Assembly: GCA_015680685.1 (NCBI GenBank)
Contig: MNCI01017937.1
Span: forward strand, 235,836 to 295,835
Direction of reading: 5' to 3'
Length of the DNA stretch: 60,000 nt
From: Gnetum montanum
Lineage: Eukaryota; Streptophyta; Gnetopsida; Gnetales; Gnetaceae
Shown: piece after piece, positions 20,565 through 31,860 of the stretch
Layout: each line of letters opens with the position of its first letter
Numbering within the stretch: position 1 is the first letter of the stretch
The notes under the pieces: model-generated
Databases searched by the model: none
What the model saw: the letters and a program-made list of their open reading frames with translations, nothing else
What the model was told of the DNA's origin: nothing
Made by a program: the position numbers and the translations under genes

Positions 20565-23500
20565 TTGTTACATTTAGACACTTCGACAATGGACCCTATG
20601 CACACCAACACCACTATCATGCCTGTTACCAACTTCGGTACTACAATCTTGGGTCCTGTCACTACCGCTGAGTCCATGGTCACCCTTAGTGAGATGAACT
20701 TTCAGGGGCCACCTCGCCAGTCACTGAGATTGCAAGGTAAAGATCCCACATTCACCATCTTAACTCCCGAAAAATATAATTTTATTTGCATTAAAATCTA
20801 GGCTAACCTGGCCGTTGAACGAAATGAACTGGAAGCAAAGATACACTATGAGCTAATTTACAAAGGAGGCCATGACTTCATTCCCACTACCTATGATGTC
20901 ATCCCACTCACTGAATCCCACCATGAACTCCTTTCACAACTCCTCATGGCAAGGAACCAAACCTTACACCAACCCACCGTAGTATCTCACAATGGAGATG
21001 AGGAAGATAATTTCATGGCTCAATCCGAACATGGGGATTCATACCATACTCTCAGTCCGCATACTTACGCAAACTTGTTATTTCACCCTTTCACGGGAAA
21101 GACCATATCTCTTCATACAGTTAAAAGCACTCAGGCACATGTGCCCCAATAGGAAGCGTCCACTCTTATTCCCACTCTCCCTATGACCAATACTCAATTC
21201 AATATACCCATCGTCACTATTCCTCTGGTCACCACATTATCCCCTCTCCTACAATTACAACCCCAAAAACCCCCCTCTCAAACTAATGTAGGAGTGACTT
21301 TCCCACCCCAAGTAATTGGGATACCATCCGTGATACCCACTTTCACATCTACACACCATCCCCGGAGTGCAGGTTCATACCACACCCGTAGCTCCTCTAG
21401 TACAACACTAGGTACCAAGTTTCCCTTCACAACCCACAATTAGCTAATGGCCCCCCCTGTCACTCAACAACAAAAACAACCTACACCTTACGGTATGCTG
21501 TCCTTAGTAGCACCCACTATAAATATTCCACAAGTCTAACCTTCAACCACTCAACTTTCTTCTTTTCCACCCACTATACAGTAGTCTAATTTGCATGGCA
21601 CTCAAACTAGCCAACCTACTACTCCACCAAGTGACCAAGAATGGGCAAAAGGAAAAAAGATGATGCAAGAGCTCACTAACAAGGTAAAATGCCTCAAAAC
21701 CGCTAACAATGAAGAGCTTAAGGTATTATACTTTTACCAAGATGATCCTATTAGCTCTTCGGTCCCACCACTAGCCTTACCCAAAGGAGTTTCTTTGCCT
21801 CAACTAACTAAATACAATGGGGAAGGAGACCCCAACACGCATCTAGTCACATTTAGACTAGAATGCTTGTTGCTTCAGGCTTGGCTCCATGCAATCTTGT
21901 GTGTGTTCGCCATGTCCCTCACTGGTAGAACATTAGACTGGTATCGAGCCTTGCCTCGTAACTCCATATCCTCTTTGGAGGATCTCTTACACCAGTTCAT
22001 TACCAGGTTTAAATACAACCTGAAACCTGAAGTAACCTTGGACAATATGATACAGGTAAAACAAATGCCCCTTGAACTTGTACAAAAATTTATCCAAAGA
22101 TGGAGTGCTGCACTCAACGAACTTCATGAGCCAATCCCAAAAACATACCTTCTTACGATTCTTAAGGGAGCCGTGAATGAATTTGTCAAATCAAAATTGT
22201 ACTATCTAAATGCGCGCACTCTAAGCCAAGCTTTTGTACAAATTAAAAACATAGAAGAGGCAGCCCAAAATATCCATGATCCTACTTACTCAGCCTTCAA
22301 AAATCAACACACTAAAAAAGATAAAGAAAAGGCTAAAACAACAATAGCAGCAGTAGTAGAGACTCAACCTACCAACATGGGACAGCAAGGAAGATCACCT
22401 ACTGCTCCTATTAACTGTGAGAGAACTACTCCTGCATATACACCTAAATCATCTACCATGCAAGCTACTAACATGGGTCATGCATGTACATTTGAGAGGA
22501 AAGACCCTACTTAATACACACCACTTCCCATGAAGCCTTCCCAGTTGTTAGATTAACTTTTGAAGGCTGGGACCATTAAACACAAGTAGTTGTCTCTAGC
22601 GGCAACCCAGAGACATGACCGATTCTGTGAATTGGTCAAAAACCCAAGCTTAGCAACACCAAATGAGCCTCCTATTCCAAGAGGCTTTAGACTAGATCGA
22701 TTTTTCAAGTACCATCAACGGAATGCGCATGGTACTGATTATTGTTTCACCCTCAAACAAGACATACAATGTATAATTGATAGGGGTGAAATAACATTTG
22801 ACGATGCCAAGCATGTTAAATCACATAATCAATCTATGGGTGTATACAAATATCCCCTCAATACTAAGGAAGCTCCTTACGTTATTAAAACAATCCATAT
22901 CGGAAATGAGCAAAAAATGCCCAGAAAACCTTTTGTGATTCATGTTCCTCCTACAGTGTCAACATCATCCCCGCAATCTTCCTACCCCACATATAATCTA
23001 CCTACATCTACAAAGACATTCATCATTTGTGTACCCCCTACCAATGCAACCGCAAACGTTCAACTACCTACCTGGCCCACTCCCTTTGTGGTCCAGGTGC
23101 CACCCATCGTTGCAACCGCATAGGTACAACTACAAAATCGACCAACTCCCTTCGTAATCAAGGTACCCAAACACCCTGATCTTCAAACTCCTACTCCTCA
23201 ACCACAAACCAAACTGACCCTGTTCATCATCAGAGTGCCTAAACACTCTAACACACAACCACCCCCAACTGTTCAACCGTAACCCCAACCCACTCCATTC
23301 GTAATCTGAGTCCCAAAAAAACCCGATGATTAAGCTCCAATAGTTCCCCCATGACCTTCGTGAGAACACCTCACTGATAGATGTACTAGGGAACAGTTGG
23401 AAAAAGAACGTTGAAGTCCTGAATTGGAGCCACCGATACCCACTCCCTTAAACACTGTAACTATGGCTCTGACAACTGACGAGCCAAGAATGAGTCACAA

Positions 23501-24632
23501 AAGCAAAAAATCAAGAATTCTAGATATGTCAAACCCAACCATCACACTAGACCACACGAAAACCATTTCACAAGAGATACAGCTGTTGGGTCCAATGGAC
23601 CAAGTCTCAACCAGCAAGAGCACACCAAACAGTAAAGACTTGGCCAGTGCCCTAACTCAGGTCACACATGCACTTAAACAAAAAAACACATCTTTAAGCT
23701 TGTATGACCTAATGATGACTTCCCAAGTTCATCGTGAAGCCTTAGTATGCATGTTAACATCGATCCTAGTCAGCGAAGACTTGCCTGCAAATGAGCCTTC
23801 CATTCATGCAGTAATGTCTCCATACCAAGGATCAAGAGCTACATCACTAAGCTTCAACACAGATAATATAAAAATAGATGAAAAAATAGGAGGAGTCACC
23901 ACTGCACCCATGTTCATAACTATACAAGTAAATCAATTTAAAATACATAGGGTGCACGTAGATGACGGAGTAGCCACGAACATAGTACCATACCCCGTAA
24001 TCGAGCAATTAGGGCTAACTGAACAAATAAAACCAACTTCCATGACATTCCTAAAGTCATTTAGTGGATCACACGTAGTTGTCAAAGGAATACTAACTTT
24101 GGATTTCATAGCAGGGGACCGATTCCCCACATCAGCTGAATTTGTAGTCGTAGATTAGATGCCTGGTTTTAACTTGAGATTGGGATGACCATGGTTAGCC
24201 CAATTAAAAGCTATTTCCTCACCCATCCACCAAGAGATTCACTTACCCTATGAAGGTGGTGAAATCATTATACATGGTGATGCGGCTACACCCAACACCT
24301 CTGCACATGTAGGCATAAACTAAGGCTCAGAAGTCAAATTCGATGAGCCTAAACAGGATGACATTACTCTCGAGCCTAAATAGGACACAACACCCATTGA
24401 CAACCAAAATGATAACCAATCTCCAAATCGTGATCCCCCAGAAGATATGGAAACATTACCAAACATGGAAACATTAGAGCATGCTGAGATAGGGGCCATT
24501 CCTCTAGACATCTCATGGCCAGAACTATCGTTTAATATAATTAGCGAAGGGGATGCTAAATATATGATTACACCGACATGCCCAACACACCATGTCAATC
24601 TTCAAAAATTAAAGAAGCTACTCAACTATTAA
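20565..24632 (+). pseudogene. Element C gag-protease
   Basis: One forward frame runs about 1355 codons, broken by stops at 20799, 21150, 21441, 22512, 23121 and others but with no obvious frameshift. Order: a Pro/Thr/Gln-rich N-terminal part; a retrotransposon capsid domain about 21800-22120, with YNGEGDPNTHL, DWYRALPRNSISSLEDL and FIQRWSAALNEL; a zinc-binding motif about 22705-22790 in which the first Cys is Phe (FFKYH..HGTDYC); six repeats of a PFVIxVP peptide (22929-23315); and an aspartic protease about 23900-24200 with VDDGVATN and the later LRLG*PWL. Relatives have a Gly-Ser at the active site, so V at that position is probably a lesion. Two ATGs (20565, 20589) are possible starts. Gag and protease lie in one frame, so no frameshift is needed between them. 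Confidence 0.9.
22925..23320 (+). repeat. PFVIxVP peptide repeats in the gag-protease linker of C
   Basis: Six in-frame copies of a peptide of the form (T/P)(P/T)FVIxVPP/K occur near 22929, 23018, 23083, 23148, 23220 and 23303, separated by Pro/Thr/Gln-rich sequence. They lie between the zinc-binding motif and the protease. Confidence 0.75.
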
Positions 24633-24639
24633 AACTACT

Positions 24640-24870
24640 ACTCATCCGAAATGACGTTAAACTACTACTCGTCTGAAATGATGCTAAACTACTATCGTCC
24701 AAAATGACGTTAAACTACAACTATAAAAAAAATGTTAAAATACCACCATGTCCACAATGACATAAAACTAGCCATGGTTAGAAATGGCTAGTTCATTTTA
24801 AAACCCACTAAAATAGTTTAAATCTCTCTTGTTTTCTTGTGGCCCGAAATGGCCTTAAACTAGAGCGCCA
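24640..24870. repeat. TTAAACT-core repeats after gag-pro of C
   Basis: Four or more units of the ATGACGTTAAACTAC type start near 24631, 24658, 24685 and 24711, a period of 26-27 bases. More scattered copies run up to the assembly gap. The array starts within about 10 bases of the end of the gag-pro frame. Confidence 0.8.
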
Positions 24871-24882
24871 TTGCTAAAAACC

Positions 24883-24982
24883 NNNNNNNNNNNNNNNNNN
24901 NNNNNNNNNNNNNNNNNNNNNNNNNNNNNNNNNNNNNNNNNNNNNNNNNNNNNNNNNNNNNNNNNNNNNNNNNNNNNNNNNN
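24883..24982. other. Assembly gap (100 N)
   Basis: Exactly 100 N characters, the usual placeholder for a gap of unknown size. It lies in the spacer of C between gag-pro and pol, beside a tandem array, a likely reason for assembly failure. The length of C is therefore a minimum estimate. Confidence 0.97.
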
Positions 24983-25079
24983 AAATGTTAACATTGTATC
25001 ATACATTTGCTTTCATACAATCCACAAAATTTCAACACAAAAAAAAACATAACTAAGCTCACAACAATAATAAGTTAAA

Positions 25080-25172
25080 TTAAACATCAGCGCTAGGAGG
25101 GGCTTGATCCCCAAACTCATCCGCATCATCGAGTCCCGCTCCACTAGGGCCAGCCTCATCATCAACATGTCC
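25080..25172 (-). other. Antisense acidic last exon in the spacer of C
   Basis: On the minus strand a T-rich tract ending TTGGTGCAG is followed by 30 codons beginning GHVDDEAGPSGAGLDD and a TAA stop, exactly in phase. The acidic, Gly/Ala-rich character and terminal position match the last antisense exon of element A (148-282). Confidence 0.5.
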
Positions 25173-25619
25173 CTGCACCAAAACAAAATCCTAGGTAAGT
25201 AAGTTAAAATTTGTAAAACACACAAATGAAAGTAACCATCAACAAAACATAAATATACAAGAGAGAACTAGCAAGAGAAATAATAATAAAATGAATAACT
25301 ACAAAAGTTGTATGTCCCATGGGACAAGAACTCCAGTATTCATTTGGTGCGTTTAATCCTTAATGGAGAACATGGAAATCTATTAGGTAACACCAACATT
25401 AAAAGGATAACGTTTGCAAAAAATTATATTAATGGTTTAAGTTATCAAAATTCATCACACTTGTAAGCAAAGAGTATCACATAGTTCATGTTATTTTAAA
25501 TCTTGTAACTCACACCGCACGGGAAGCACTCATGTTGTGCATGGGGAGACAACTTATGATGCCCTCGAAAAAATTATTATTCATGTTGCAGCTTACCAAA
25601 GTTACTCCCTCCACCAAAA

Positions 25620-26280
25620 GTGAGTCACTCATGCTGCAATAACATACAAACAACTCATGCTACCAAGGCATGGTGGCTAACTCACACTACACCAACCATG
25701 GGCAGCTATCTTCTTGGTTCACGGTTTGATGCTCTGTACCAGACGTGGGTTTGGGTTATGGGGGTGTACCTTTATTCATTGTCAGTTAGCCATTCTGTAC
25801 ACTACATTTTGGTAGGGTCCTATTCCCCTGAGAGGATTAGGGGGTACTCGGAACAAGAGTACGAGCAGGTGCAAATGCTCACTGTAAAGGGATTCCTAGG
25901 GGAATCTTTAGTGGATTCCTATTTACTGTATCTTAGATGAAACATGGATCCTAGCCCGGGCACGCAATCTTCCTTCCACGGCTAGATACATCAACAGTGC
26001 CACCATTTTACACTTCCACTCAAAGAAAACCAAAAGTCTTTGGGGTTTATGGATTCGTCACTCAGTACGACTGCTACTCCATTAGGTTGGTAGATGTTAA
26101 GCTTTGCCCTCCAAGTGAGGCTTTCAATTTGAAAGGTACTCTGCAGGTATAGGTTAGGAAGTAGGGTTGCCCTTACATGATCTCCGAGGGGACCGACTCA
26201 CGATCTACAGCATTTGTTACGTGCAAAGGTAGATCACAGAGCTTGAGCTACCAATTTGGTCATTTGTAAGGGTGATGGGT
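25620..26280 (+). pseudogene. Forward extra gene in the spacer of C
   Basis: The plus strand reads as a protein in two successive frames. The first (25620-about 25975) includes GSRFDALYQTWVWVMGVYL and GYSEQEYEQVQMLTVKGFLG. The second (about 25979-26275) includes KPKVFGVYGFVTQYDCYS, KLCPPSEAFNLKGTLQV and TAFVTCKGRSQSLSYQF. Stops inside are TAG/TGA at plausible Gln/Trp/Arg sites. I do not recognise the family, and element A has no counterpart in the window. It lies between the two ends of the antisense gene, so it may be an insertion into that gene or a second extra gene of the element. The start is not established. Confidence 0.5.
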
Positions 26281-27034
26281 CTTTGGTATATTGATTATCC
26301 TATTTCTATTTATTTATCCTTACAATATTTAGCTTTTACATAGAGATATTCTTTGACATATTCCTAAACAGGTGAGAGGTCCACATTAGAGAGTATAAAT
26401 ATTTATTTCCAGTGATTATTTTTGGAAATTCCTCACTTTCTGGTTGTACATGTGCATGTATTCGTGCTGATTTTGGACCTTTACTCACACTGCCTATGGT
26501 CCTGTATTCACTCATGCTGGTTTTGGCCCTTTATTCACGCAGATAAACTCACGCTATACACTCACGATTTATGGGCCATACATGCACGCTAGACGACCAA
26601 GGAAAGGTACTCACACTACTCTAATTCTCCCACAAAAAAAGGCATTCAAACCCTCATGGCAGGGAAGAACAAAAATATTGCAGAAACCTTGGCCCTCCCC
26701 AAAACTATAAAAGTAAAATGCACCCAAAAATATGGCTTTTGTTGTCATGCACGTTGTCTATGGACACACACCACTTATGCTCATAAATCAAAATGATCAG
26801 GCACAAGAAAAAGACACATCAAGGACAACACAGTCTAGAAGTTAGCTACTTACGTTAACAAAATTAAATCACATGGAAGACACCATTCACATAAAAAATT
26901 TATCCCAAAATAGACCATTTCTTACACACGCTATAAATGCCCAGGGTACAGGGACATTTATGCTATACACATGGAAACAACAATAGAAAACAACAAGAAA
27001 AAAAAAGTGAATAAAATATGAAACAGGAGCGTAC
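26281..27034. other. Spacer of C, no gene supported
   Basis: AT-rich sequence with short words TCACGC/TCATGC repeated at 26440-26600. Middle exons of the antisense gene would be expected here by comparison with A, but I could not recognise any. Confidence 0.4.
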
Positions 27035-27165
27035 CTACGCATGGACCCTATCCATGAAGGGATCCTGGGTTGAGGAAGGCATTGAAGCATCTCCTCGCTT
27101 TCCTCTGCAAATGCTAACGTTGCCTCCTTCTTTCCCTTGCCCTTGTGTTGTGTGCCTTTACCCAT
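27035..27165 (-). other. Antisense first exon in the spacer of C
   Basis: The minus strand opens MGKGTQHKGKGKKEATLAFA and continues through an acidic helix to a TAG|GTACGC donor. Its place, shortly upstream of the pol repeats and in opposite orientation, corresponds to the first antisense exon of A (4448-4561), although the peptides differ. The exon is 131 bases and leaves phase 2. Confidence 0.4.
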
Positions 27166-27815
27166 TCTTCCCTATACACTACAGAAATGGACGTTGTAGC
27201 TACAGATCTAGCCCCGAATGACATAAATCTGGGTGCAGTAATTAGTTACACTCCCCTCCGAGATGCTGTACGCTATTGTATACACTCTGGTCCTACCTCT
27301 GATGCCGCCTGTATGCTACCCACCTTGCTTACACTGCCATTGTTGCCTGCGATACTCATGCTATAAAATCATGAAATGAATTTTACTTTTATTGGTCAAA
27401 CCTTTTTTTAATTCCCCCCTTTTATTTTATTATATTTAAACATTACTCTTATTGCCTTTACCACATTGTTTTGACGCTAACCTCCTAAGTAAAATTCCCA
27501 CACCTTAAAAGTAAAAACTTTAAAATAAAAATAAAATATAATGTTACTTCTTCTCTTATGCTAGCCCATGGTTAACAGCGTCCAAAAAAATTACAAAATA
27601 AAATAAAATATTTACTTTTAGTTACACTGACCCCTTTGGGCAACACTAAACTGTAAGAGCTTCTAAAAATAAAGCAAAATACATAATGTTATTCTTTGTT
27701 ACCTTGGTTATGTTGCCCCCTTTTCTTTTATCAATGCCTCAACATTAAACTTTAAAAATAAAAAATATAGGTACGAAAATAAAAAATAAAAAATAAAAAA
27801 TTCTTTAAATTCTTG
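27166..27815. other. AT-rich spacer of C before the pre-pol repeats
   Basis: Low-complexity A/T-rich DNA with AAATAAAATA runs at 27500-27800. No frame is supported. If the antisense gene of C was active, its promoter should be here. Confidence 0.4.
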
Positions 27816-27975
27816 TACACACTCATGGCCTGGTATGGCCTTAAACTATCACTCATGGCCTGGTATGGCCTTAAACTACCACTCATGGCCTGATATGGCC
27901 TTAAACTGCCACCCCCAGCCCAGTATGGCCTTAAACTGCCACATGTACAGGCATGACGGTAAACTACCCTTGGAG
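27815..27975. repeat. 30-bp tandem repeat with TTAAACT core before pol of C
   Basis: TTAAACT begins at 27841, 27871, 27901 and 27931, an exact 30-base period, each after a GGCCTGGTATGGCC-like word. A diverged unit ends at about 27970. It lies about 100 bases before the pol ATG and is the C counterpart of the 50-bp array of A at 4904-5105. Confidence 0.85.
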
Positions 27976-28074
27976 TACCATTTCTTAGATTTAAACGTAA
28001 AATCAATTTCTTAATAAAAGGGAAAACTCACCCTTACTGACATAGCTCCCTGTTTCATTGGTAGGAGCAAACAC

Positions 28075-31000
28075 ATGGATAGCAAGCAACTCTTCATATC
28101 GTTGTCTATCAATGGACCACATGGAGAAATTAAACAAGAAATCAATCTAGAGTCCATTGACTTAGACTCACCAACATACGGTAATTTAGTGGCATCAACC
28201 CAAGAAACACTAAATTGCCTTAGAGGAATGACAAAATATCTAGACCAAGAAGCCGATAACATCACTGAAGATCCCCTAGCCAAAACCCCCATAACGACGT
28301 TAGATGGCAAGGTTAAAATTTTAAAAATAAGTGCTCTGTTAAATCCACAACTTTCCAGTGACATAGCTCAAGTGCTAAAAGACAACATGAAAGCATTCGC
28401 TTGGTCTTACATTGAATGCCTAGGCTCGACCCTCAAATAGTCCAGCATAACATTATACTTGATCCAAAACTAAGACCAGTGAAACAAAAAGCACACAAGG
28501 TCAAGCCTGAAGTAGCGTTGGCAGTTCGCAATGAGATCACAAAGCTTTATCAAGCTAGCTTCATTTGAGCTGTAGACTACACTAACTAGGTATCCAACAT
28601 GGTTATAGTCCCAAAGAAAAATAGGAGCATTCATCTATGTATTAACTTCCGTGACCTCAACGTTGCAACCATAAAGGATGACTTCCCGCTACCTAGCATC
28701 GATCAACTTGTTGATTCAACTGCTGGGCATGCATTGTTATCCTTTATGGATGGCTTTTCAGGAAACAACCAGATTAGGATTAACCCTGAAGATCAACTCA
28801 AGACAACCTTTATGACACCATGGGGTACATTTTGTTATACGATGATGTCATTCGGTCTCAAGAATGCCGGGGCTACGAATCAACGAGCGATGACATTCAT
28901 CTTTAGTGATTACATGTTCAACTCACTCAATGAATGTGTAGATGACATTGTGTTCAAATCAACAATAATTGATCAACATGTACAAGATCTAGACTTGGTA
29001 CTAACATGTTGTCTAAAATATGAGCTTAGACTCAACCCAAAGAAATGTGACTTTGGGGTCAAAACAGGCAAAATGCTTGGATTCATTGTATCTGAGATAG
29101 GGATACGAGTAGATCTGGATAAGGTTAAGGCAATAACAAATCTAAAACCACCTAGCAACCTTATTGAACTTTGTGGTCTACAAGGTAGATTACAATTTAT
29201 CAGACGTTTCATTGAAAAATTGACAAACAAGTTGAGGCCTATGCAACACTTATTACACAAGAATGTCCATTTTAAATGGACTCCACAATGCCAAGAATCC
29301 TTTGACAACATCAAAACAACACTAGCTCAACTATCAACAGTTCATCCACCATAGAATAATAAACCATTTTACATCTACCTTGCAACATCCAATTCATCCA
29401 TCATGTCTATGCTTGTCAAAAATGTGAGGATGGAACTGAAATCCCTATTTACTACTTGAGCCATGCATTAGTAGCCTACGAACAATGTTATAATGACATG
29501 GAGAGGTCATGCCTTACACTTATCTTTTCTTTAAAGAAGTGGTGACATTATCTCTTCCGTAACCAAGTTAATATCATCTGTAAAGACAACATGCTTAGAG
29601 CTATCACGAACACCATATATGAATCAAGCAAGATAGCTAGATGGAAAGTGATGATTCCTAAGTTTGACCTGCACTACATAGCTCAATCATTAGTTAAAGG
29701 ACAAGCTATAGTCAATCAAATGATCGCATCACCAACGCAAGACGAAGTAGTGATCAACCCAGAGTTTCCCGATGAGAATGTAAACACAATAGACATAGTA
29801 CCTGATAACTACGATGCAATCTTAAACTTTGATGGAGCATCAACTTCCCGAGGAGGAAGTGCTACAACAGTTATCACATATCCCTCTAGGGAGATCTAAC
29901 CCTTTGCTTATCATTTAAACTTTCCTTGTACTAACAATGTAGCAGAGTATGAAGGTCTTCTTAGAGGTCTCATGGCATCATTAACTTCAGAAACCACACG
30001 GCTTGTAGTTAGAGGTGACTCATAGTTGGTCATCAATCAGGTCACAGATGTGTACACATGTAAAGCTTTACATTTACAACAATACTGTGACTTGGCAAAG
30101 CACCTGTTGAAATAATTCACAAACATAGATGTGCAACACATTTCCAGAAGTGACAATACCATTGCAGATGCACTTACAACATTAGCCCTAAACATTTCAC
30201 GTAACATGTTTCACGCGTTGCCCAGTTCCATAATGAGTTGTGCCAAGCCCATAATTGATGCTCCTAATGAACTACCCATAGCATCCATTAACACAACACA
30301 TGCCATGGAATGGTACGATGACATAAAGGAGTACCTTCTATATAGTGAACCACCTTAACATCTAATGAATGCTTAGAAGGACGCAGTACGGAAATGCTTT
30401 TGGTAGTATGCACTAGTAGGGGACATGCTATGTCACAGATCATATGAAGGCATTTTGTTAGTGTGCGTTAGTAGCATCGATGGCCAAACCATCGTGGAGC
30501 AAGTTCATGAAGGACTTTGCAGAGGGCACATAGCACCCAAGGCAATGGCAACCAAAATCAGATGTTTAGGCTACTATTGGCCACACATAGAGTACGAATG
30601 TTTCTCCAAAGTCAAAATGTGTAGCATCTGTCAAAAACATGGTAATATTATACATGTGCCACCTAATGAGTTGCATACAGCTCAAATCACATGGCCTTTC
30701 CAGAAATGGGGGTTAGACATCATAGGACTAATAGCTCCCACATCTTTTGCAGGACATAGCTTCATCATAACTGGAATGGAATATTTCACAAAATGGGTAA
30801 AAGCTATTCCTCTTAGGAAGACCACATCAAAACAAGTGTGCAACTTCATCCTTGAAAACATTGTGACTCGTTTTGGCATTCCAATGATCATAGTCACTAA
30901 TAACGGGCCACAATTCAGCAATGTCAAAACCAAAACCTTTTGTGAGAGCCTAGGCATCAAACATTCATTTTCATCACCATACTATCCTCAGAGCAACGAT

Positions 31001-31549
31001 CAAGCAGAATCCATGAATAAAATGGTCATCATGGTGCTCAAGAAAATGCTTAATCAAAGCAAAAGAAGATGGCACGAATAGCTACTATACGCGCTATGGG
31101 CATATCGAACGACGCATAGAACATCCACAGGTAAAACACCGTACAGTCTTGTTTATGGTTTAGAAGCTGTTTTAACTTTGGAGTTGCAGATACCTTCATT
31201 GCGGATCACACTCTCTGGACTCCTCGATGAAAGTCAAAACAATGACTCGCTCATTGTTGACCTTGACTCGGTGGAGAAGGAACGAACATGCACACTAGAT
31301 GTAACTGAGTGGTACTAGAAGAAACAACAAAAATGACATAAACATGACATTCACAAGCACTAGATCAAGGAAGGTGACCTTGTCCTTAAGGCGGTCCGTG
31401 AACACACGGACAAATTCTCGGCTAACTGGGAAGGGCCTTACTTGGTCACCAAAGCATATAAAAATGGAGCATTCAAACTAGCTGATATGGATGGTAATGA
31501 GCTTGCTCATCCAACAAATCACATGTACCTCAAGCCATTTTACATTTGA
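28075..31549 (+). pseudogene. Element C pol (RT, RNase H, archaeal-type RNase H, integrase)
   Basis: About 1160 codons align with A from end to end. The frame changes near 28422 and 29410, each by small indels, and several stops follow. RT has CINFRDLN and CVDDIV in place of YxDD. RNase H lies at about 29400-29690. The archaeal-type RNase H keeps all four acidic positions: NFDGAS, AEYEGLL, RGDS and IADAL (29828-30190). Integrase at 30500-31549 has the HHCC finger (GHIAPKAMATK..CSICQKH), the first Asp in GLDIIG, an Asn in place of the second Asp (VTNNGPQF) and the Glu in QAES. It ends ..MYLKPFYI. The ATG follows a pyrimidine tract and GGTAG acceptor-like site by about 10 bases, suggesting translation from a spliced RNA. 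Confidence 0.92.
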
Positions 31550-31559
31550 ACAAAGCCTA

Positions 31560-31860
31560 AGGTATGCATTCGTCCTAGCATCACGACTATAAACTGATAC
31601 CACAGAATGATCCTGGCATCATGACCTAAAATTGATACCACAGATCATCTGGAATGACAATAAACTACCACATTCTCATCTTCTAGAGTCCGCTAAGATT
31701 ATAAACTAGCTCGCCTCTCCATAGTCCACCACGACTATAAACTAGCATTGCACTATCTGCTACGATGCTAAACTGGCAACGTCCAATGGGTTATGATGTA
31801 AAACTAATCCACGACAGTCCACCAAGACTATAAATTGGCAACTTCTTCACTGGCCTACTA
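31560..31860. repeat. TTAAACT-core repeat cluster after pol of C
   Basis: About eight degenerate copies of a GTCCACYAYGACTATAAACTRGCA-like unit start within about 20 bases of the pol stop. It matches the cluster after pol of A (8855-9185) in position and wording. Confidence 0.75.

Noticed and set aside
24871-25056. Open frame across the N run
   Set aside because: It exists only because unknown bases were translated as X.
26440-26600. Possible TTAAACT-type array
   Set aside because: The repeated words are TCACGC/TCATGC without the TTAAACT core and without a steady period.
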